Shown here piece by piece: positions 20,545-29,825 of a DNA stretch of 64,000 nt. Within the stretch, counting starts at the first letter, position 1; the number at the start of each line of letters is the position of its first letter. A model generated the notes under the pieces. That model was given only the letters and a program-made list of their open reading frames with translations, ran no database searches and was not told where the DNA came from. The translations under genes were made by a program, and so were the position numbers. The DNA comes from CAWATZ01 sp963784995 (lineage in GTDB: Bacteria > Planctomycetota > Planctomycetia > Gemmatales > Gemmataceae), in the NCBI GenBank assembly GCA_963784995.1, contig CAWATZ010000003.1:2108001-2172000 (forward strand). Reading direction: 5' to 3'.

Positions 20545-20563
20545 GGATAAGAAAAGAGCGCAG

Positions 20564-20592
20564 AGAGCCGCCGGGGCAAGCCCGGCGGCTCT
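20564..20592 (+). terminator. Intrinsic-type terminator after the sigma/membrane-protein pair
   Basis: AGAGCCGCCGGG at 20564-20575, a 5-base loop, then CCCGGCGGCTCT at 20581-20592 make a perfect 12-bp stem, followed by TTCTTCT. It lies 20 bases after the stop codon at 20544. Confidence 0.8.
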
Positions 20593-20853
20593 TCTTCTCC
20601 GGATCGCCAGGGCAAGCGAGTTCACCAGTTCAGATAACGGTGAGTTGACCGATTGCCGTTCGTGACCTACCTTTCGATTAGAGGACCACACCCGTCCGAT
20701 TACCATCGTAAAGCCCTTGCGGGGAAGCACTTGCGACTGCTTCCACACGCCGGCCCCAATGCCCCCCAACCGAATCGCACCCAGTCAACCGTCCTTGACG
20801 GAGCTGGCTTTGAGTCATTGTTCCTTGATCCACTAACAGTCGGAGTGGTCGTC

Positions 20854-21918
20854 GTGAAGACATTGTTGCGTTTGTTGTTTGGCCAACCCAACCCAGGTTC
20901 CGATACCAGGTCCACTTCCTTCCGGCCGGCCCTGGAAGCCCTTGAAGATCGAATGGTGCCTGCCGTCGTGGACCTGACCACGGCGGGGGCAACCGGGACA
21001 GTCAATGGTGCCATCTTCGATCAAACCGGCACCCAGCCGACCGGCAGCGGAGTGATCCACTCCTTTGTGCGGCTCAACCCGGGCGGCAACGTTGCGGTCG
21101 AGCAAGGCTACAACACCGATGCCCGGCCCTTACAGTTCGACGAGAACAACAGCCCCGTCTTCACGCGTGCGCTCCCGCTGGCCGAGGTGCCGCTCGTGCC
21201 CATCAACGGGACCTACTACCGTGAATTCCTGCTGGACGTCAACCAGAAGTCCTCCTCGCCGCAGGTGTCTCTGGACCAGCTGCGTCTCTACGTGGGCAAT
21301 GCCCCCGACCTTTACGGCTACGACTCCACCTCCGACCAGCTGGCAGGGCTCAATCCGGTCTATGACCTCAATGCAGGGGTCGGCGGCAATTCCGTCCTGC
21401 TCAATGCTCGGCTGAGTCACGGCAGCGGCTCCGGTGACATGTTCCTTTACGTCCCGGATAGCGTGCTCACCCAGGGAGACGGCAGCTACGTGTACCTCTA
21501 TTCCAAGTTCGGCGCCACGGTTTCGGCCAATGGCGGCTATGAGGAATGGGCGGTCCGCAGCGCTACCGAGCTGTCGAGCGTGTCCGGGTTTGTCACCGAC
21601 GTCACCAATCCCAATTCGCCCGCGCCCGTCGCCGACGTCCTGGTCACCCTGAGCGGAACCACCAACACCGGCCTGGCCGTGAACGTCTGCGCCTGGACGA
21701 ACTCGAGCGGGTTCTACATTTTCACCGGGTTGACTGCCGGTACCTACAACATCACCGAGACGGTCCCGCCCAACTATGCGGCCGTCGGTGCTTCCGTGGG
21801 AAGCCTTGGGGACACTTCCAACACTGACACCGAGTTCTGCGGCATCTTTGTCCTGTCTGACGTCGTCGGACTCAACTACGATTTCCAGCTCGGGCAGCAG
21901 ATAATAACCAGCGGGTAA
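20854..21918 (+). CDS. Secreted surface protein with planctomycete leader and SdrD B-like domain
   Basis: The GTG at 20854 is preferred because GGAG lies eight bases upstream and the protein then starts MKTLLRLLFGQPNPG, directly before FRPALEALEDRMVPAVV, the same leader type as at 2917. About 354 residues. The middle (about 50-240) is beta-rich without a recognised family (GTYYREFLLDVNQ, LRLYVGNAPDLYGYD, DMFLYVPDSVL). Residues about 245-345 resemble an SdrD B/Cna-like beta sandwich (SGFVTDVTNPNSPAPVADVL, SGFYIFTGLTAGTYNITETV, LNYDFQLG). It is probably exported and surface-bound. No C-terminal anchor is seen. The 20593-20853 stretch holds no other gene. Confidence 0.75.
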   Translation: MKTLLRLLFGQPNPGSDTRSTSFRPALEALEDRMVPAVVDLTTAGATGTVNGAIFDQTGTQPTGSGVIHSFVRLNPGGNVAVEQGYNTDARPLQFDENNSPVFTRALPLAEVPLVPINGTYYREFLLDVNQKSSSPQVSLDQLRLYVGNAPDLYGYDSTSDQLAGLNPVYDLNAGVGGNSVLLNARLSHGSGSGDMFLYVPDSVLTQGDGSYVYLYSKFGATVSANGGYEEWAVRSATELSSVSGFVTDVTNPNSPAPVADVLVTLSGTTNTGLAVNVCAWTNSSGFYIFTGLTAGTYNITETVPPNYAAVGASVGSLGDTSNTDTEFCGIFVLSDVVGLNYDFQLGQQIITSG

Positions 21919-21977
21919 CCGATCGCATTCGTGAGACGACTCCCGAAAACGGAGGGCGTCCTTTCAAACCTCAGCGG

Positions 21978-22023
21978 GGCAGACCTTCTTGCCTGCACCC
22001 CAGTGCAGACAGGAAGGTCTGCC
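21978..22023. repeat. GCAGACCTTC hairpin
   Basis: GGCAGACCTTCTTGCCTGCAC and the facing copy TGCAGACAGGAAGGTCTGCC form an 18-of-20 bp stem around a short C-rich loop. It lies 60 bases after the surface-protein stop and could act as a terminator, but it looks like one more of the window's dispersed palindrome families. Confidence 0.65.
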
Positions 22024-22148
22024 TGAGCGACCCACAATCCCGGCAGACCTTGTTACGAGACAGGAGCCTCACGGCAGGTGAATCCGTTGCGAGAATCCCG
22101 CCAACCGGGTATCGTGAGGGAAACGCCCTCGCAACAAGGGTCGGCCCC

Positions 22149-23597
22149 ATGAACCTGTACGAAGAGTACCTGAAAGCTCGCACCCGGCGGCAGTTCTTCC
22201 GTGACTGCAGCGTCGGCCTGGGCACGCTGGCCCTGGCCTCGCTGCTCAATGAGCGCCTCCTCGCAGAACCCGCACGAGACGATCCTCTCGCCCCGAAGCC
22301 GCCGCACTTCCCTGCCCGGGCGAAGCGGATCATCTTCCTGCACATGGCTGGGGCTCCCTCGACGCTCGACCTGTTCGATCACAAGCCGAAGCTGAACGAA
22401 CTGAACGGCCGGCCCTGTCCCGAATCGTACCTGCGCGGCCAGCAGTTCGCCTTCATCAAAAGCAAGCACCCGAAACTGCTCGGCTCGCCGCACAAGTTCA
22501 AGAAGCACGGCCAGTCCGGGCAGGTGATCTCCAGCATCCTGCCGCACCTGGCCACAGTGGCCGACGACCTGTGCATCATCCGCTCGATGCACACCGACCA
22601 GTTCAACCACGCCCCCGGCCAGCTGTTCCTGCACACCGGCTCGCCGCGGCTGGGCCGGCCCGGCATGGGGGCCTGGTTGTCCTACGGGCTCGGCAGCGAG
22701 AACCGCAACCTGCCCAGCTTTGTCGTATTGGTCTCCGGCACCGCCGCCCCCGATGGCGGGGCCTCGCTCTGGGGCAGCGGCTTTCTGCCCACCATCCACC
22801 AGGGCGTGCAGCTGCGCAGCCAGGGCGATCCGGTGCTGTTCCTGTCCAACCCCGAGGGGATGGACCCGGAGGGGCGGCGCAAGTCGCTCAACACCTTGCA
22901 GGCGCTCAATCGGCTGCAACTGGAGGCGGTCGGCGATCCCGAGATCCTCACACGCATCAACCAGTTCGAGATGGCCTACCGGATGCAGAGCAGTGTTCCG
23001 GAAATCATGGACATCTCGAAGGAGACCAAAGAGACCCTCGACCTGTACGGAGCGAAACCGGGCCAGCGGCTGTTCGCCAACAACTGTCTGCTGGCCCGCC
23101 GATTGGTGGAGAGCGGCGTTCGCTTTGTGCAGCTGTACCACTGGGGCTGGGACAGTCACGGCGAATCGAAGGGCAACGACCTGCGTTTCGGCCTGGTGGA
23201 TCGCTGCAAGGAAACCGATCAGGCGGTAGCGGCGCTGCTGAAGGACCTGAAACAACGCAACCTGTTGCGGGACACGCTGGTGGTCTGGGGCGGCGAGTTT
23301 GGCCGGACACCGATGAACGAGGAACGCAACGGCTCGACCTGGCTGGGCCGGGACCATCATCAGCACGCCTTCACCCTGTTCCTGGCCGGCGGCGGCGTCA
23401 AGGCGGGACTGACCTATGGCAGTACCGACGACCTGGGCTATCACGTCGTCGAGAACCCCGTTCACGTCCACGATCTGCAGGCCACCATCCTGCACCTGAT
23501 GGGCCTCAACCACGAGAAGCTCACCTATCGCTTCCAGGGCCGCGACTACCGGCTGACCGACGTGTTCGGCAAGGTGGTCAAGGATGTCGTGGCGTGA
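22149..23597 (+). CDS. DUF1501 family exported protein (sulfatase-like fold)
   Basis: 482 residues from the ATG at 22149; the upstream in-frame codons have no family similarity. The N-terminus RTRRQFFRDCSVGLGTLALA is a Tat-type signal. The body has the DUF1501 landmarks: RAKRIIFLHMAGAPSTLDLF DHKP, FKKHGQSGQVISSILPHL, MHTDQFNHAPGQLFLHTGS, VQLYHWGWDSHG, LLRDTLVVWGGEFGRTPMNE, RDHHQHAFTLFLAGGGVKAG, HVHDLQATILHLMG. The family resembles alkaline-phosphatase/sulfatase folds; its exact reaction is not established. It usually follows a DUF1549/DUF1553 cytochrome gene, which is absent here, so this copy is solitary. Confidence 0.92.
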   Translation: MNLYEEYLKARTRRQFFRDCSVGLGTLALASLLNERLLAEPARDDPLAPKPPHFPARAKRIIFLHMAGAPSTLDLFDHKPKLNELNGRPCPESYLRGQQFAFIKSKHPKLLGSPHKFKKHGQSGQVISSILPHLATVADDLCIIRSMHTDQFNHAPGQLFLHTGSPRLGRPGMGAWLSYGLGSENRNLPSFVVLVSGTAAPDGGASLWGSGFLPTIHQGVQLRSQGDPVLFLSNPEGMDPEGRRKSLNTLQALNRLQLEAVGDPEILTRINQFEMAYRMQSSVPEIMDISKETKETLDLYGAKPGQRLFANNCLLARRLVESGVRFVQLYHWGWDSHGESKGNDLRFGLVDRCKETDQAVAALLKDLKQRNLLRDTLVVWGGEFGRTPMNEERNGSTWLGRDHHQHAFTLFLAGGGVKAGLTYGSTDDLGYHVVENPVHVHDLQATILHLMGLNHEKLTYRFQGRDYRLTDVFGKVVKDVVA

Positions 23598-23601
23598 GGA
23601 A

Positions 23602-23691
23602 CCCCGGGTTGCGCTCGTACCTCGCTCCACCCGGGGCTTTATTCCTGTTTTTGGGAATAGAGCCCCGGGTGAAGCGCAGCGCAACCCGGGG
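23602..23691. repeat. Palindrome CCCCGGGTTGCGCT, copy 1 (imperfect)
   Basis: The left arm CCCCGGGTTGCGCTCG...CCACCCGGGGCT faces GCCCCGGGTGAAGCGCAGCG CAACCCGGGG. The left arm carries about six extra bases. It fills the gap between the DUF1501 stop and the PEPCK ribosome-binding site. A perfect copy of the same family lies inside the gene at 49617-50341. Confidence 0.8.
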
Positions 23692-23714
23692 GGCTTTATT
23701 CGGGAGATTGATTC

Positions 23715-25500
23715 ATGTCGGAGTTGCATTCCCTTCGGACGCCCGAGCTGCCCAATCGGACCGTGCAGCGCTGGCTGGCTGAAACCATCGAGCTGTGCCA
23801 GCCGGCAAAGGTCCGGCTGCTGGACGGCAGCCCGGCGGAACGCCGGGAGCTGCTGGCTGAGGCGGTGGCCGAGGGGGTGCTGATCGAGCTGAACCAGAAG
23901 AAACTGCCCGGGTGCTATCTGCATCGCAGCCATCCCAGCGACGTTGCCCGCACCGAGCAGAACACCTACATCTGCACGCCCAACGAGATGCTGGCCGGGC
24001 CGACGAACAACTGGCTCGACTCCCGCCAGGCTTACACCCGGCTGCGTGAGCTGTTTACCGGCTCGATGCGCGGCCGGACGATGTACGTGGTGCCCTTCGT
24101 GATGGGGCCGGTCGGCTCACCCCTGGCCCGGGTGGGAGTCGAGTTGACCGACTCGATCTACGTCGCCCTGAGCATGGGCGTCATGACGCGCATGGGCAAG
24201 GTCGCCTGGGAGCAACTGGGTCAGAGCGAGGAGTTCACCCGCTGTCTGCACTCGGTCGGCAACTATGACCCCGAACGCCGTTACATCTGTCATTTCCTGC
24301 TCGACAACATCATCATGAGCTACGGTTCGGGCTACGGCGGCAACGCCCTTCTCGGCAAGAAATGTCTCGCCTTGCGGATTGCCGGCTTTCAGGGTTACCG
24401 CGAAGGCTGGATGGCCGAGCACATGCTGCTGATGGGCGTGACCACGCCGCAGGGCGACAAGCTGTACGTCGCCGGGGCTTTTCCCAGCGCCTGCGGCAAG
24501 ACCAACTTCGCCATGCTGATCCCGCCGGAAAAGTACCAGAAGGCCGGCTGGAAGATCACCACGATGGGCGACGACATCGCCTGGATGTACGTCAATCCCG
24601 GCGACGGCCGGCTGTGGGCCGTCAACCCCGAGGCCGGCTACTTCGGCGTGCTGCCCGGCACCAGTTGGCACACCAATCCCAACGCCATGCGCATCATCTC
24701 GCATGACACCTTTTACACCAACGTGGCCCTGCTGCCCGATGGCGACGTCTGGTGGGAGGGCAAGACCGAGGAGCCGCCGCGCGAGTGCATCGACTGGCTG
24801 GGTCAGCCGTGGACGTCCGGCTGCGGCCGAAAGGCGGCCCATCCCAATAGCCGCTTCACCTCGCCGATGACCAACAACCCGGTGCTGGACGAGAAGATCG
24901 ACGACCCGGCCGGTGTACCGGTCTCCGGGATCATCTTCGGCGGCCGGCGCAGCAAGGACGTGCCGCTGATCTACCAGGCCTTCAACTGGATTCACGGCGT
25001 CTACGTCGGCGCGATGCTCAGCTCGGAGACGACGGCGGCCGCGGTGGGCCAGGTGGGCGTGCTGCGGCGCGATCCGATGGCGATGCTGCCCTTCTGCGGC
25101 TACAACATCAACAATTACTTCACGCACTGGATTCGGATGCGCAAGCGGATGAAGGACTGTCCGCGGATCTTTCACGTCAACTGGTTCCGCAAGGACGACT
25201 CAGGGCCGCTTTCTCTGGCCCGGCTTCAGTGAGAACATCCGGGTGCTGAAGTGGATCGTGGAGCGCTGCCAGGGCCGGGCCTATGCGGCCGAGACGGTCC
25301 TGGGCTGGATGCCCCGTCCGGGCGACATCGACCTGGAAGGGCTGCCCGATGGCCCGGCCCGGTTCACGGCGGCCCAGGCGGTCGATCTGGAATCGCTGAA
25401 ACGGGAGCTGCTGACCCAGGAAGAGTTATTCATGAAGCTGGCCGGCGAGGTGCCCAAGGAGCTGGTCTTCCAGCGGGAATTGCTGATCGCACGGTTGTGA
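23715..25500 (+). CDS. pckG: Phosphoenolpyruvate carboxykinase (GTP), one frame break near 25220
   Basis: Converts oxaloacetate and GTP to phosphoenolpyruvate, GDP and CO2 in gluconeogenesis. It shows the GTP-class signatures: RTEQNTYICTPNEMLAGPTN NW, TMYVVPFVMGPVGSPLARVG, the P-loop/active-site FPSACGKTNFAML, DDIAWMYVNPGDGRLWAVNP EAGYFGVLPGTS, IIFGGRRSKDVPLIYQAF and PFCGYNINNYFTHWIRM. The first frame ends at 25232 after DDSGPLSLARLQ, and the expected end (FLWPGFSENIRVLKWIVERC, then to 25500) continues in the +1 frame. Reading GGG at 25203-25205 as GG restores FRKDDSGRFLWPGFSENIR. The composite is about 594 residues, normal for the family. The break is most likely a sequencing indel. GGGAG lies eight bases before the ATG. 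Confidence 0.93.
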
Positions 25501-25508
25501 GATGCGGC

Positions 25509-25587
25509 CAAACCCCTCCTTTGTAGGACGGGCTTCCCAGCCCGTCCGGCCGGCCTGGGAAGGCCGGCCTACAAGGGGAGGGGTTGA
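25509..25587. repeat. CAACCCCTCC-bounded palindrome, copy 2
   Basis: Outer arms CAAACCCCTCCTTTGTAGG and CCTACAAGGGGAGGGGTTG enclose two facing inner pieces (GGACGGGCTTCCCAGCCCGTCC and GGCCGGCCTGGGAAGGCCGGCC), each a palindrome of its own. It lies between PEPCK and the amidohydrolase gene, and its right edge merges into the latter's GAGGAG ribosome-binding site. Confidence 0.85.
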
Positions 25588-25599
25588 GGAGATTCGCCA

Positions 25600-26640
25600 A
25601 TGGACACACAAGGACTCGGACGCAGGAACCTCCTCAAACTCGGCGGGGCCGCCATCGCGGGCGCTCTCCTGGGCGTTGGCGGCTGGGAGGCGTCGCGTTT
25701 CCTTACCAATCGCGGCAACGCCGAGGACAAACCAGCGGCCCCCGACAAGAAGGCCCCGGGCGTCAAGGCGATCATCGACACTCACGTCCACCTGGTGAAT
25801 ACGAACCTCCGTGGCGTGCCCGAGAAGGACGCTCCGGACGGCTCTCCCTTCGGCAAGCCGGCCGAGCAGCTGGCCCGGGAGATCAAGGCCCAGATGAAAG
25901 AGGCCAACGTCGAGCATGCCCTGTGCATGCCCCGCCGGGTGATGGACGAGAAAGATCCGCTGGGCGTGGAGGGCACCCGCCGGCTGGCGGCAATGGTCCC
26001 CGGTCTGCACCCGATCGGCCTGGCCGATCCGGAGCGCATCGACCCCAGGCACCTGGAGCGCGTCGAGGAGACGCTCAAGCGCAGCGACGTGGTCGCCCTC
26101 AAGGCGTACCTCGGTTATCTCCACTTCGGCCCGGAACACCCCGGTTATCGGCCCTACTACCGCCTGGCCGCCAAATACAAGGTCCCTGTCATCTTCCACA
26201 CGGGAGACACCTGGTCGCAGCTGGCCAAGGTCAAGTACGCCCACCCGCTGCACGTCGATGAGGTGGCCGTGGACTTTCCCGAGACGAACTTTGTCATGGC
26301 CCACGTGGGCAATCCCTGGCTCATGGACGCCGCCGAGGTGATCTACAAGAACAACAAGAAAGGCATGCGCGAGAACGTCTGGGCGGACCTCTCCGCCCTG
26401 GTCGTGGGCTCGGCCGAGGAGTTCGAGGCCTATCGCAAGGACGGCTCGCTCCAGTCGGTGATCGGGGAAGTTCGCAAGGCCCTCCAGTTCGCCGAGCGGC
26501 CCGACCGCTTCCTCTTCGGCAGCGATTGGCCGCTGGCCCCGATCAAGGTTTACCGCGACTTCATCGCGGAGCTGTTGCCCGAGTCGTACCACCAGGCGGT
26601 CTTCTACGACAACGCCAAGGCTCTGTTCAAGATTGGCTGA
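25600..26640 (+). CDS. Exported amidohydrolase_2-family metal hydrolase
   Basis: 346 residues. The N-terminus LGRRNLLKLGGAAIAGALLG is a Tat signal. The TIM-barrel hydrolase shows IIDTHVHL (metal-binding His-x-His) near residue 62, VPVIFHTGDTWSQL and FVMAHVGNPW with further metal-ligand histidines, and RFLFGSDWPLAP with the catalytic Asp near residue 308. This fits the amidohydrolase 2 (decarboxylase/lactonase-like) family. The substrate cannot be inferred. GAGGAG lies eight bases upstream of the ATG. The GNAT gene at 26657 follows closely. Confidence 0.85.
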   Translation: MDTQGLGRRNLLKLGGAAIAGALLGVGGWEASRFLTNRGNAEDKPAAPDKKAPGVKAIIDTHVHLVNTNLRGVPEKDAPDGSPFGKPAEQLAREIKAQMKEANVEHALCMPRRVMDEKDPLGVEGTRRLAAMVPGLHPIGLADPERIDPRHLERVEETLKRSDVVALKAYLGYLHFGPEHPGYRPYYRLAAKYKVPVIFHTGDTWSQLAKVKYAHPLHVDEVAVDFPETNFVMAHVGNPWLMDAAEVIYKNNKKGMRENVWADLSALVVGSAEEFEAYRKDGSLQSVIGEVRKALQFAERPDRFLFGSDWPLAPIKVYRDFIAELLPESYHQAVFYDNAKALFKIG

Positions 26641-26656
26641 TCCCACGGATGCTCGC

Positions 26657-27070
26657 ATGGAAATCCGTCCCTTTCAGGAAGCGGATACCGAATCTGTCAT
26701 TGCCCTGTGGAAGAGCGTGTTCGCCTACTCGGCACCCCACAACGACCCGGCCGCGGTCATCCGCCAGAAGCTGGCCGTGCAGCGAGAGCTGTTCTTCGTC
26801 GCCGTGCTGGATGGCGTGGTGGTCGGCACCGTGATGGGCGGCTACGACGGGCATCGGGGCTGGGTCTACTCCCTCGCGGTTTCGCCCTCTGCCCGGCGTC
26901 GAGGGATCGGCACAGCCTTGATGCGACATCTCGAACGTGAACTGGCCAGCCGGGGCTGCTCCAAGGTCAATCTGCAAGTGCTGGCGTCCAATGCAGAAAC
27001 CGTCGCGTTCTACCGGAAGCTCGGTTACGCCGTCGAGGAACGGGTCAGCATGGGCAAGCTGCTGGGGTAG
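26657..27070 (+). CDS. GNAT-family N-acetyltransferase
   Basis: 137 residues from the ATG at 26657, where the protein begins MEIRPFQEADTESVIALW like other GNATs; an in-frame GTG/ATG region overlapping the preceding stop is the alternative. The acetyl-CoA-binding motif A is clear: VYSLAVSPSARRRGIGTALM followed by RHLERELASRGCSKV. The C-terminal AETVAFYRKLGYAVEERVSM is the usual motif B. It resembles YpeA-type acetyltransferases. The acceptor substrate is unknown. It probably shares the amidohydrolase transcript, 16 bases downstream of it. Confidence 0.85.
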   Translation: MEIRPFQEADTESVIALWKSVFAYSAPHNDPAAVIRQKLAVQRELFFVAVLDGVVVGTVMGGYDGHRGWVYSLAVSPSARRRGIGTALMRHLERELASRGCSKVNLQVLASNAETVAFYRKLGYAVEERVSMGKLLG

Positions 27071-27133
27071 TTTGCTCCCTGTCAGGAATGGTGGGAGCGG
27101 TATGCGAGCGCTGAAGAACGAGAGGGAGGCGGC

Positions 27134-27182
27134 TTATCGCATTTTGCGATTGTTTGCTCTTGCTTTATCGCGATTTGCGATT
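27134..27182 (+). promoter_or_regulatory. Two palindromic operator-like sites before higBA
   Basis: TTATCGCATTTTGCGATT at 27134-27151 and TTATCGCGATTTGCGATT at 27165-27182 are near-identical, spaced 31 bases (three helical turns). Each contains the dyad ATCGCA-NNN-TGCGAT (one mismatch in the second). They end 41 bases before the toxin start codon. The expected ligand is the HTH antitoxin encoded by the operon, giving autorepression. Confidence 0.7.
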
Positions 27183-27223
27183 ATGATTGCGGATAGGCGG
27201 CTCTCTGGCCCGATAGGTGTTGC

Positions 27224-27622
27224 ATGCGCATCATTTCCAGACGTCGGCTGCGTCAGTTCTGGGAATCGCGGAAGCACGACAGCGAGATTGCCGAGCGAGA
27301 CTTGTCTGTTTGGTACAAGCTCGCTCGGAAGGCCGACTGGGCCAACTTTGCTCAACTGAAGCAGACGTTTGGCTCGGCAGATAGCGTCGGCAACTGTGTG
27401 GTGTTTGACGTGGGCAACAATCGCTTCCGGTTGATCGGGCGAGTCAACTACGCCAAGGGGATCGTTTACGTCTTGCGGGTGATGGATCACCCCGAGTACG
27501 ACAAGCAACAGTGGCTCGATGACTGCGGGTGCCACAAGCCCCCGCCAAAGAAGTCAACGGCAGCGAAGAAGGCGTCCCCGAAAGGGAAGCCGACCCGCCG
27601 GGGGAGAAAAGAAGGGAAGTGA
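27224..27622 (+). CDS. higB: HigB-like toxin of a type II toxin-antitoxin pair
   Basis: 132 residues. The first about 95 residues fit the HigB/RelE-like mRNA interferase fold of the HigB-toxin family: RRLRQFWESRKHDSEIAERD, ADWANFAQLKQTF, NCVVFDVGNNRFRLIGRVNY, KGIVYVLRVMDHPEYDKQQW. The last about 35 residues are an unusual Lys/Arg/Pro-rich tail (KKSTAAKKASPKGKP). AGGTG lies just upstream. The antitoxin gene follows after three bases, with the toxin first, as usual for higBA. The basic tail might bind RNA or the ribosome, but that is only a suggestion. Confidence 0.88.
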   Translation: MRIISRRRLRQFWESRKHDSEIAERDLSVWYKLARKADWANFAQLKQTFGSADSVGNCVVFDVGNNRFRLIGRVNYAKGIVYVLRVMDHPEYDKQQWLDDCGCHKPPPKKSTAAKKASPKGKPTRRGRKEGK

Positions 27623-27625
27623 CCG

Positions 27626-28042
27626 ATGGCCACCAAGACGACGGCTCGCAAGTTACCGGATAGCTACTTCAAACTGGTGAAACGGTTCCCGCTCACGCAC
27701 GTCCGGGACGACGCCCACCTCGACGAAGCTCAGGAGATGATCGACCGCTTGCTCCAGCGAGATCTCGATCAGGGGGAGCAGGAGTATCTTGACGTCCTGA
27801 CGGACCTGGTTGAATCTTACGAGGAGACTCATTATCCGATCCCGGACGCCTCGGAGGGAGACGTGCTGCGCGAACTGATGAGGATGAACGGCTTCACCCA
27901 GCAAAGTCTTGCCAAGGAAGTCAAGATTGCCCAATCTACCCTCTCCGCCGTCCTTAATGGGACTCGGTCGCTGACCCGGGACCAGATCGTCGCGCTCGCC
28001 AAATTCTTCCACGTTCCTCCAACCGTTTTCCTGGCCGATTGA
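27626..28042 (+). CDS. higA: HigA-like HTH antitoxin
   Basis: 138 residues. The N-terminal half is helical and acidic, probably the toxin-binding part (DEAQEMIDRLLQRDLDQGEQ). Residues about 85-138 form an XRE-type helix-turn-helix: LRELMRMNGFTQQSLAKEVK, IAQSTLSAVLNGTRSLTRDQ, IVALAKFFHVPPTVFL. This matches the HigA family, which neutralises the toxin and represses the operon. The paired palindromes at 27134-27182 are the likely binding sites. Confidence 0.9.
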   Translation: MATKTTARKLPDSYFKLVKRFPLTHVRDDAHLDEAQEMIDRLLQRDLDQGEQEYLDVLTDLVESYEETHYPIPDASEGDVLRELMRMNGFTQQSLAKEVKIAQSTLSAVLNGTRSLTRDQIVALAKFFHVPPTVFLAD

Positions 28043-28259
28043 TCCGGCTGCCGGCAAAGCAACTGCGGCAGCCGGCAGCGCTTGTCGGCATCATCGTCAG
28101 AGGCGGCGTTTCTTCCGACTCCCCGGCAGACTCTCGTCGTTCGCCATTCGCAACCGCTGACGTACCAGTCCGCGCTGGCCGATCTCCCTTTTCAGGGGTC
28201 CCCAAACCCGCTCTCCTTTCGGAGCGATGGGTCAGGAGAACCCTGGGAGGGCAGACTCC

Positions 28260-28932
28260 ATGTGCGGACGGTACACGTTGCTGGCCAGGCCCGAAGACCT
28301 GCAAGAACAGTTCGAGCTGGCGGAAGTTCCTTTCTTGCCGCCTCGCTACAACGTCGCCCCCACCCAGCAGGTGGCGGCAGTGCGCTGCTCGGCAGGGAAG
28401 GAGGGCCGGGAACTGGTGTTGCTGCGCTGGGGGCTGATCCCGTCCTGGGCGGAGGATACGACCATCGGCAATCGGTTGCTCAACGCCCGGGCCGAGACCG
28501 TGGCCGAGAAACCCTCCTTCCGCTCAGCCCTGCGTTCGCGCCGCTGCCTGATCCTGGCGGACGGCTTCTTCGAGTGGCTCAACACCGGCGGCAAGAAGCA
28601 GCCTTACTACTTCCGGTTGCGCTCCGGCAAGCCCTTGGCCTTCGCCGGGCTCTGGAGAGCGCTGGTCGCGGAATAGTGCCGGCGTCATTGAATCTTGCAC
28701 GGTCATCACCACGCAGGCCAATGAACTGGTCCGGCCTCTTCATGAGCGTATGCCGGTCATTCTGTCGCCGGAGGCATACCGGCCGTGGCTCAACCCTGCG
28801 ATTGATCGGCCCGGTGAGCTGCAAGCGCTGCTGCGGCCCTATCCCGCGGAGGACATGGCCGCTTACCCCGTGAGCATGCGCGTCAACTCGCCGCGCAATG
28901 ATGACTCGGGGTGTGTGGAAGCCGTGGCGTAG
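28260..28932 (+). CDS. SOS response-associated peptidase (SRAP/YedK, HMCES-like), frame break near 28668
   Basis: The start is fixed by the family's invariant MCGRYT, where Cys2 forms a thiazolidine cross-link with abasic sites in single-stranded DNA; GGGAGGG stands upstream. Other landmarks are PRYNVAPTQQVAAV, LLRWGLIPSWAED, INARAETV-like LLNARAETVAEKPSF, CLILADGFFEWL and FAGLW. The frame stops at TAG 28674-28676. The rest (GVIESCTVITTQANELVRPL HERMPVIL, with the catalytic His) continues in another frame to 28932, so one indel lies around 28665-28675. The composite is about 224 residues, normal for the family. The 28043-28259 gap holds nothing recognisable. Confidence 0.88.
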
Positions 28933-29039
28933 GAGGAGCGGCAACGAATTGTCCGGAAACGACGAATTTGCTTCCTTTTCCGATCCAGAGCGGGTACGCT
29001 GATCGTTGTTGCCCGATGGACCCGCCTCTGGAGAAGATC

Positions 29040-29795
29040 ATGACCTTGCCAACCCGACGCACCTTCCACCACCAACTGCTCGGCACCCTGACCGCCTACG
29101 GACTCATCGAAACCCTCTGGTACGGCGACCTGTTCGCTGATGCCATCAAGCCGGTCATCCAGAAATGGATGGTCGATCTGAACGACCTGAGCCAATCGCT
29201 CAGGGCCCACAAACTGAAAGACATTGACTTCCAGGCCAAGCTGGAGGAACTTTACCGCAAGGTCGATTTGCAGGAGCTGCTCGGCCTGGTGGAGCTGGAG
29301 CGGATCGGCAAGACGGTCAAGTTCCCCGAGCGCGGGGCGGCCAACCTGGGCATCGACCTGAGCAAGGTCGAGGGACTGCCGAAACGGCTGGTCTTCGGCA
29401 AGCAGATCTTCGCAATGCGCAAGGATCGCTCCGTCGTGCCGCACGGCCACGACAACATGTGTACCGGCTTCATCGTCCTGCGCGGCACCTTCCTGGGCCG
29501 GCACTATGACCGCGTCGAGGACAACAAGGACCACTACCTGATCAAGCCGACCATCGACCGCACCTTCAAGTCGGGTGAATGCTCCACGATTTCCGATCAC
29601 AAGGACAACGTCCACTGGTTCAAGGCGTCTTCAGAGACAGGTTTCATCTTCAACGTCCACGTCATCGGGTATAACCCGGAGAACCCGAAGCCAGGCGGCC
29701 GGGTGTACATTGACCCCGAAGGGGAGAAGACCAAGAGCGGTCTGATCGTGGCGAAGAAAATCACCTCGGCGGCAGCGCACAAGAAGTACGGTTGA
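29040..29795 (+). CDS. Exported cupin-like protein
   Basis: About 251 residues from the ATG at 29040 (GGAG six bases upstream; an earlier in-frame ATG at 29016 lacks this). The N-terminus TRRTFHHQLLGTLTAYGLIE looks Tat-like. The C-terminal half has a cupin pattern with candidate metal-ligand residues: VVPHGHDNMCTGFIVLRGTF and the second strand set CSTISDHKDNVHWFK. The N-terminal 100 residues are helical. No enzymatic role can be assigned. It stands alone between the SRAP gene and a palindrome. Confidence 0.65.
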   Translation: MTLPTRRTFHHQLLGTLTAYGLIETLWYGDLFADAIKPVIQKWMVDLNDLSQSLRAHKLKDIDFQAKLEELYRKVDLQELLGLVELERIGKTVKFPERGAANLGIDLSKVEGLPKRLVFGKQIFAMRKDRSVVPHGHDNMCTGFIVLRGTFLGRHYDRVEDNKDHYLIKPTIDRTFKSGECSTISDHKDNVHWFKASSETGFIFNVHVIGYNPENPKPGGRVYIDPEGEKTKSGLIVAKKITSAAAHKKYG

Positions 29796-29825
29796 GCCGA
29801 GCTGCTCGCAGCCCCTCACACCTCT

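Noticed and set aside
22053..23933. Minus-strand frame of 626 codons opposite DUF1501
   Set aside because: No family similarity; the opposite strand has a full set of DUF1501 motifs and a ribosome-binding site.
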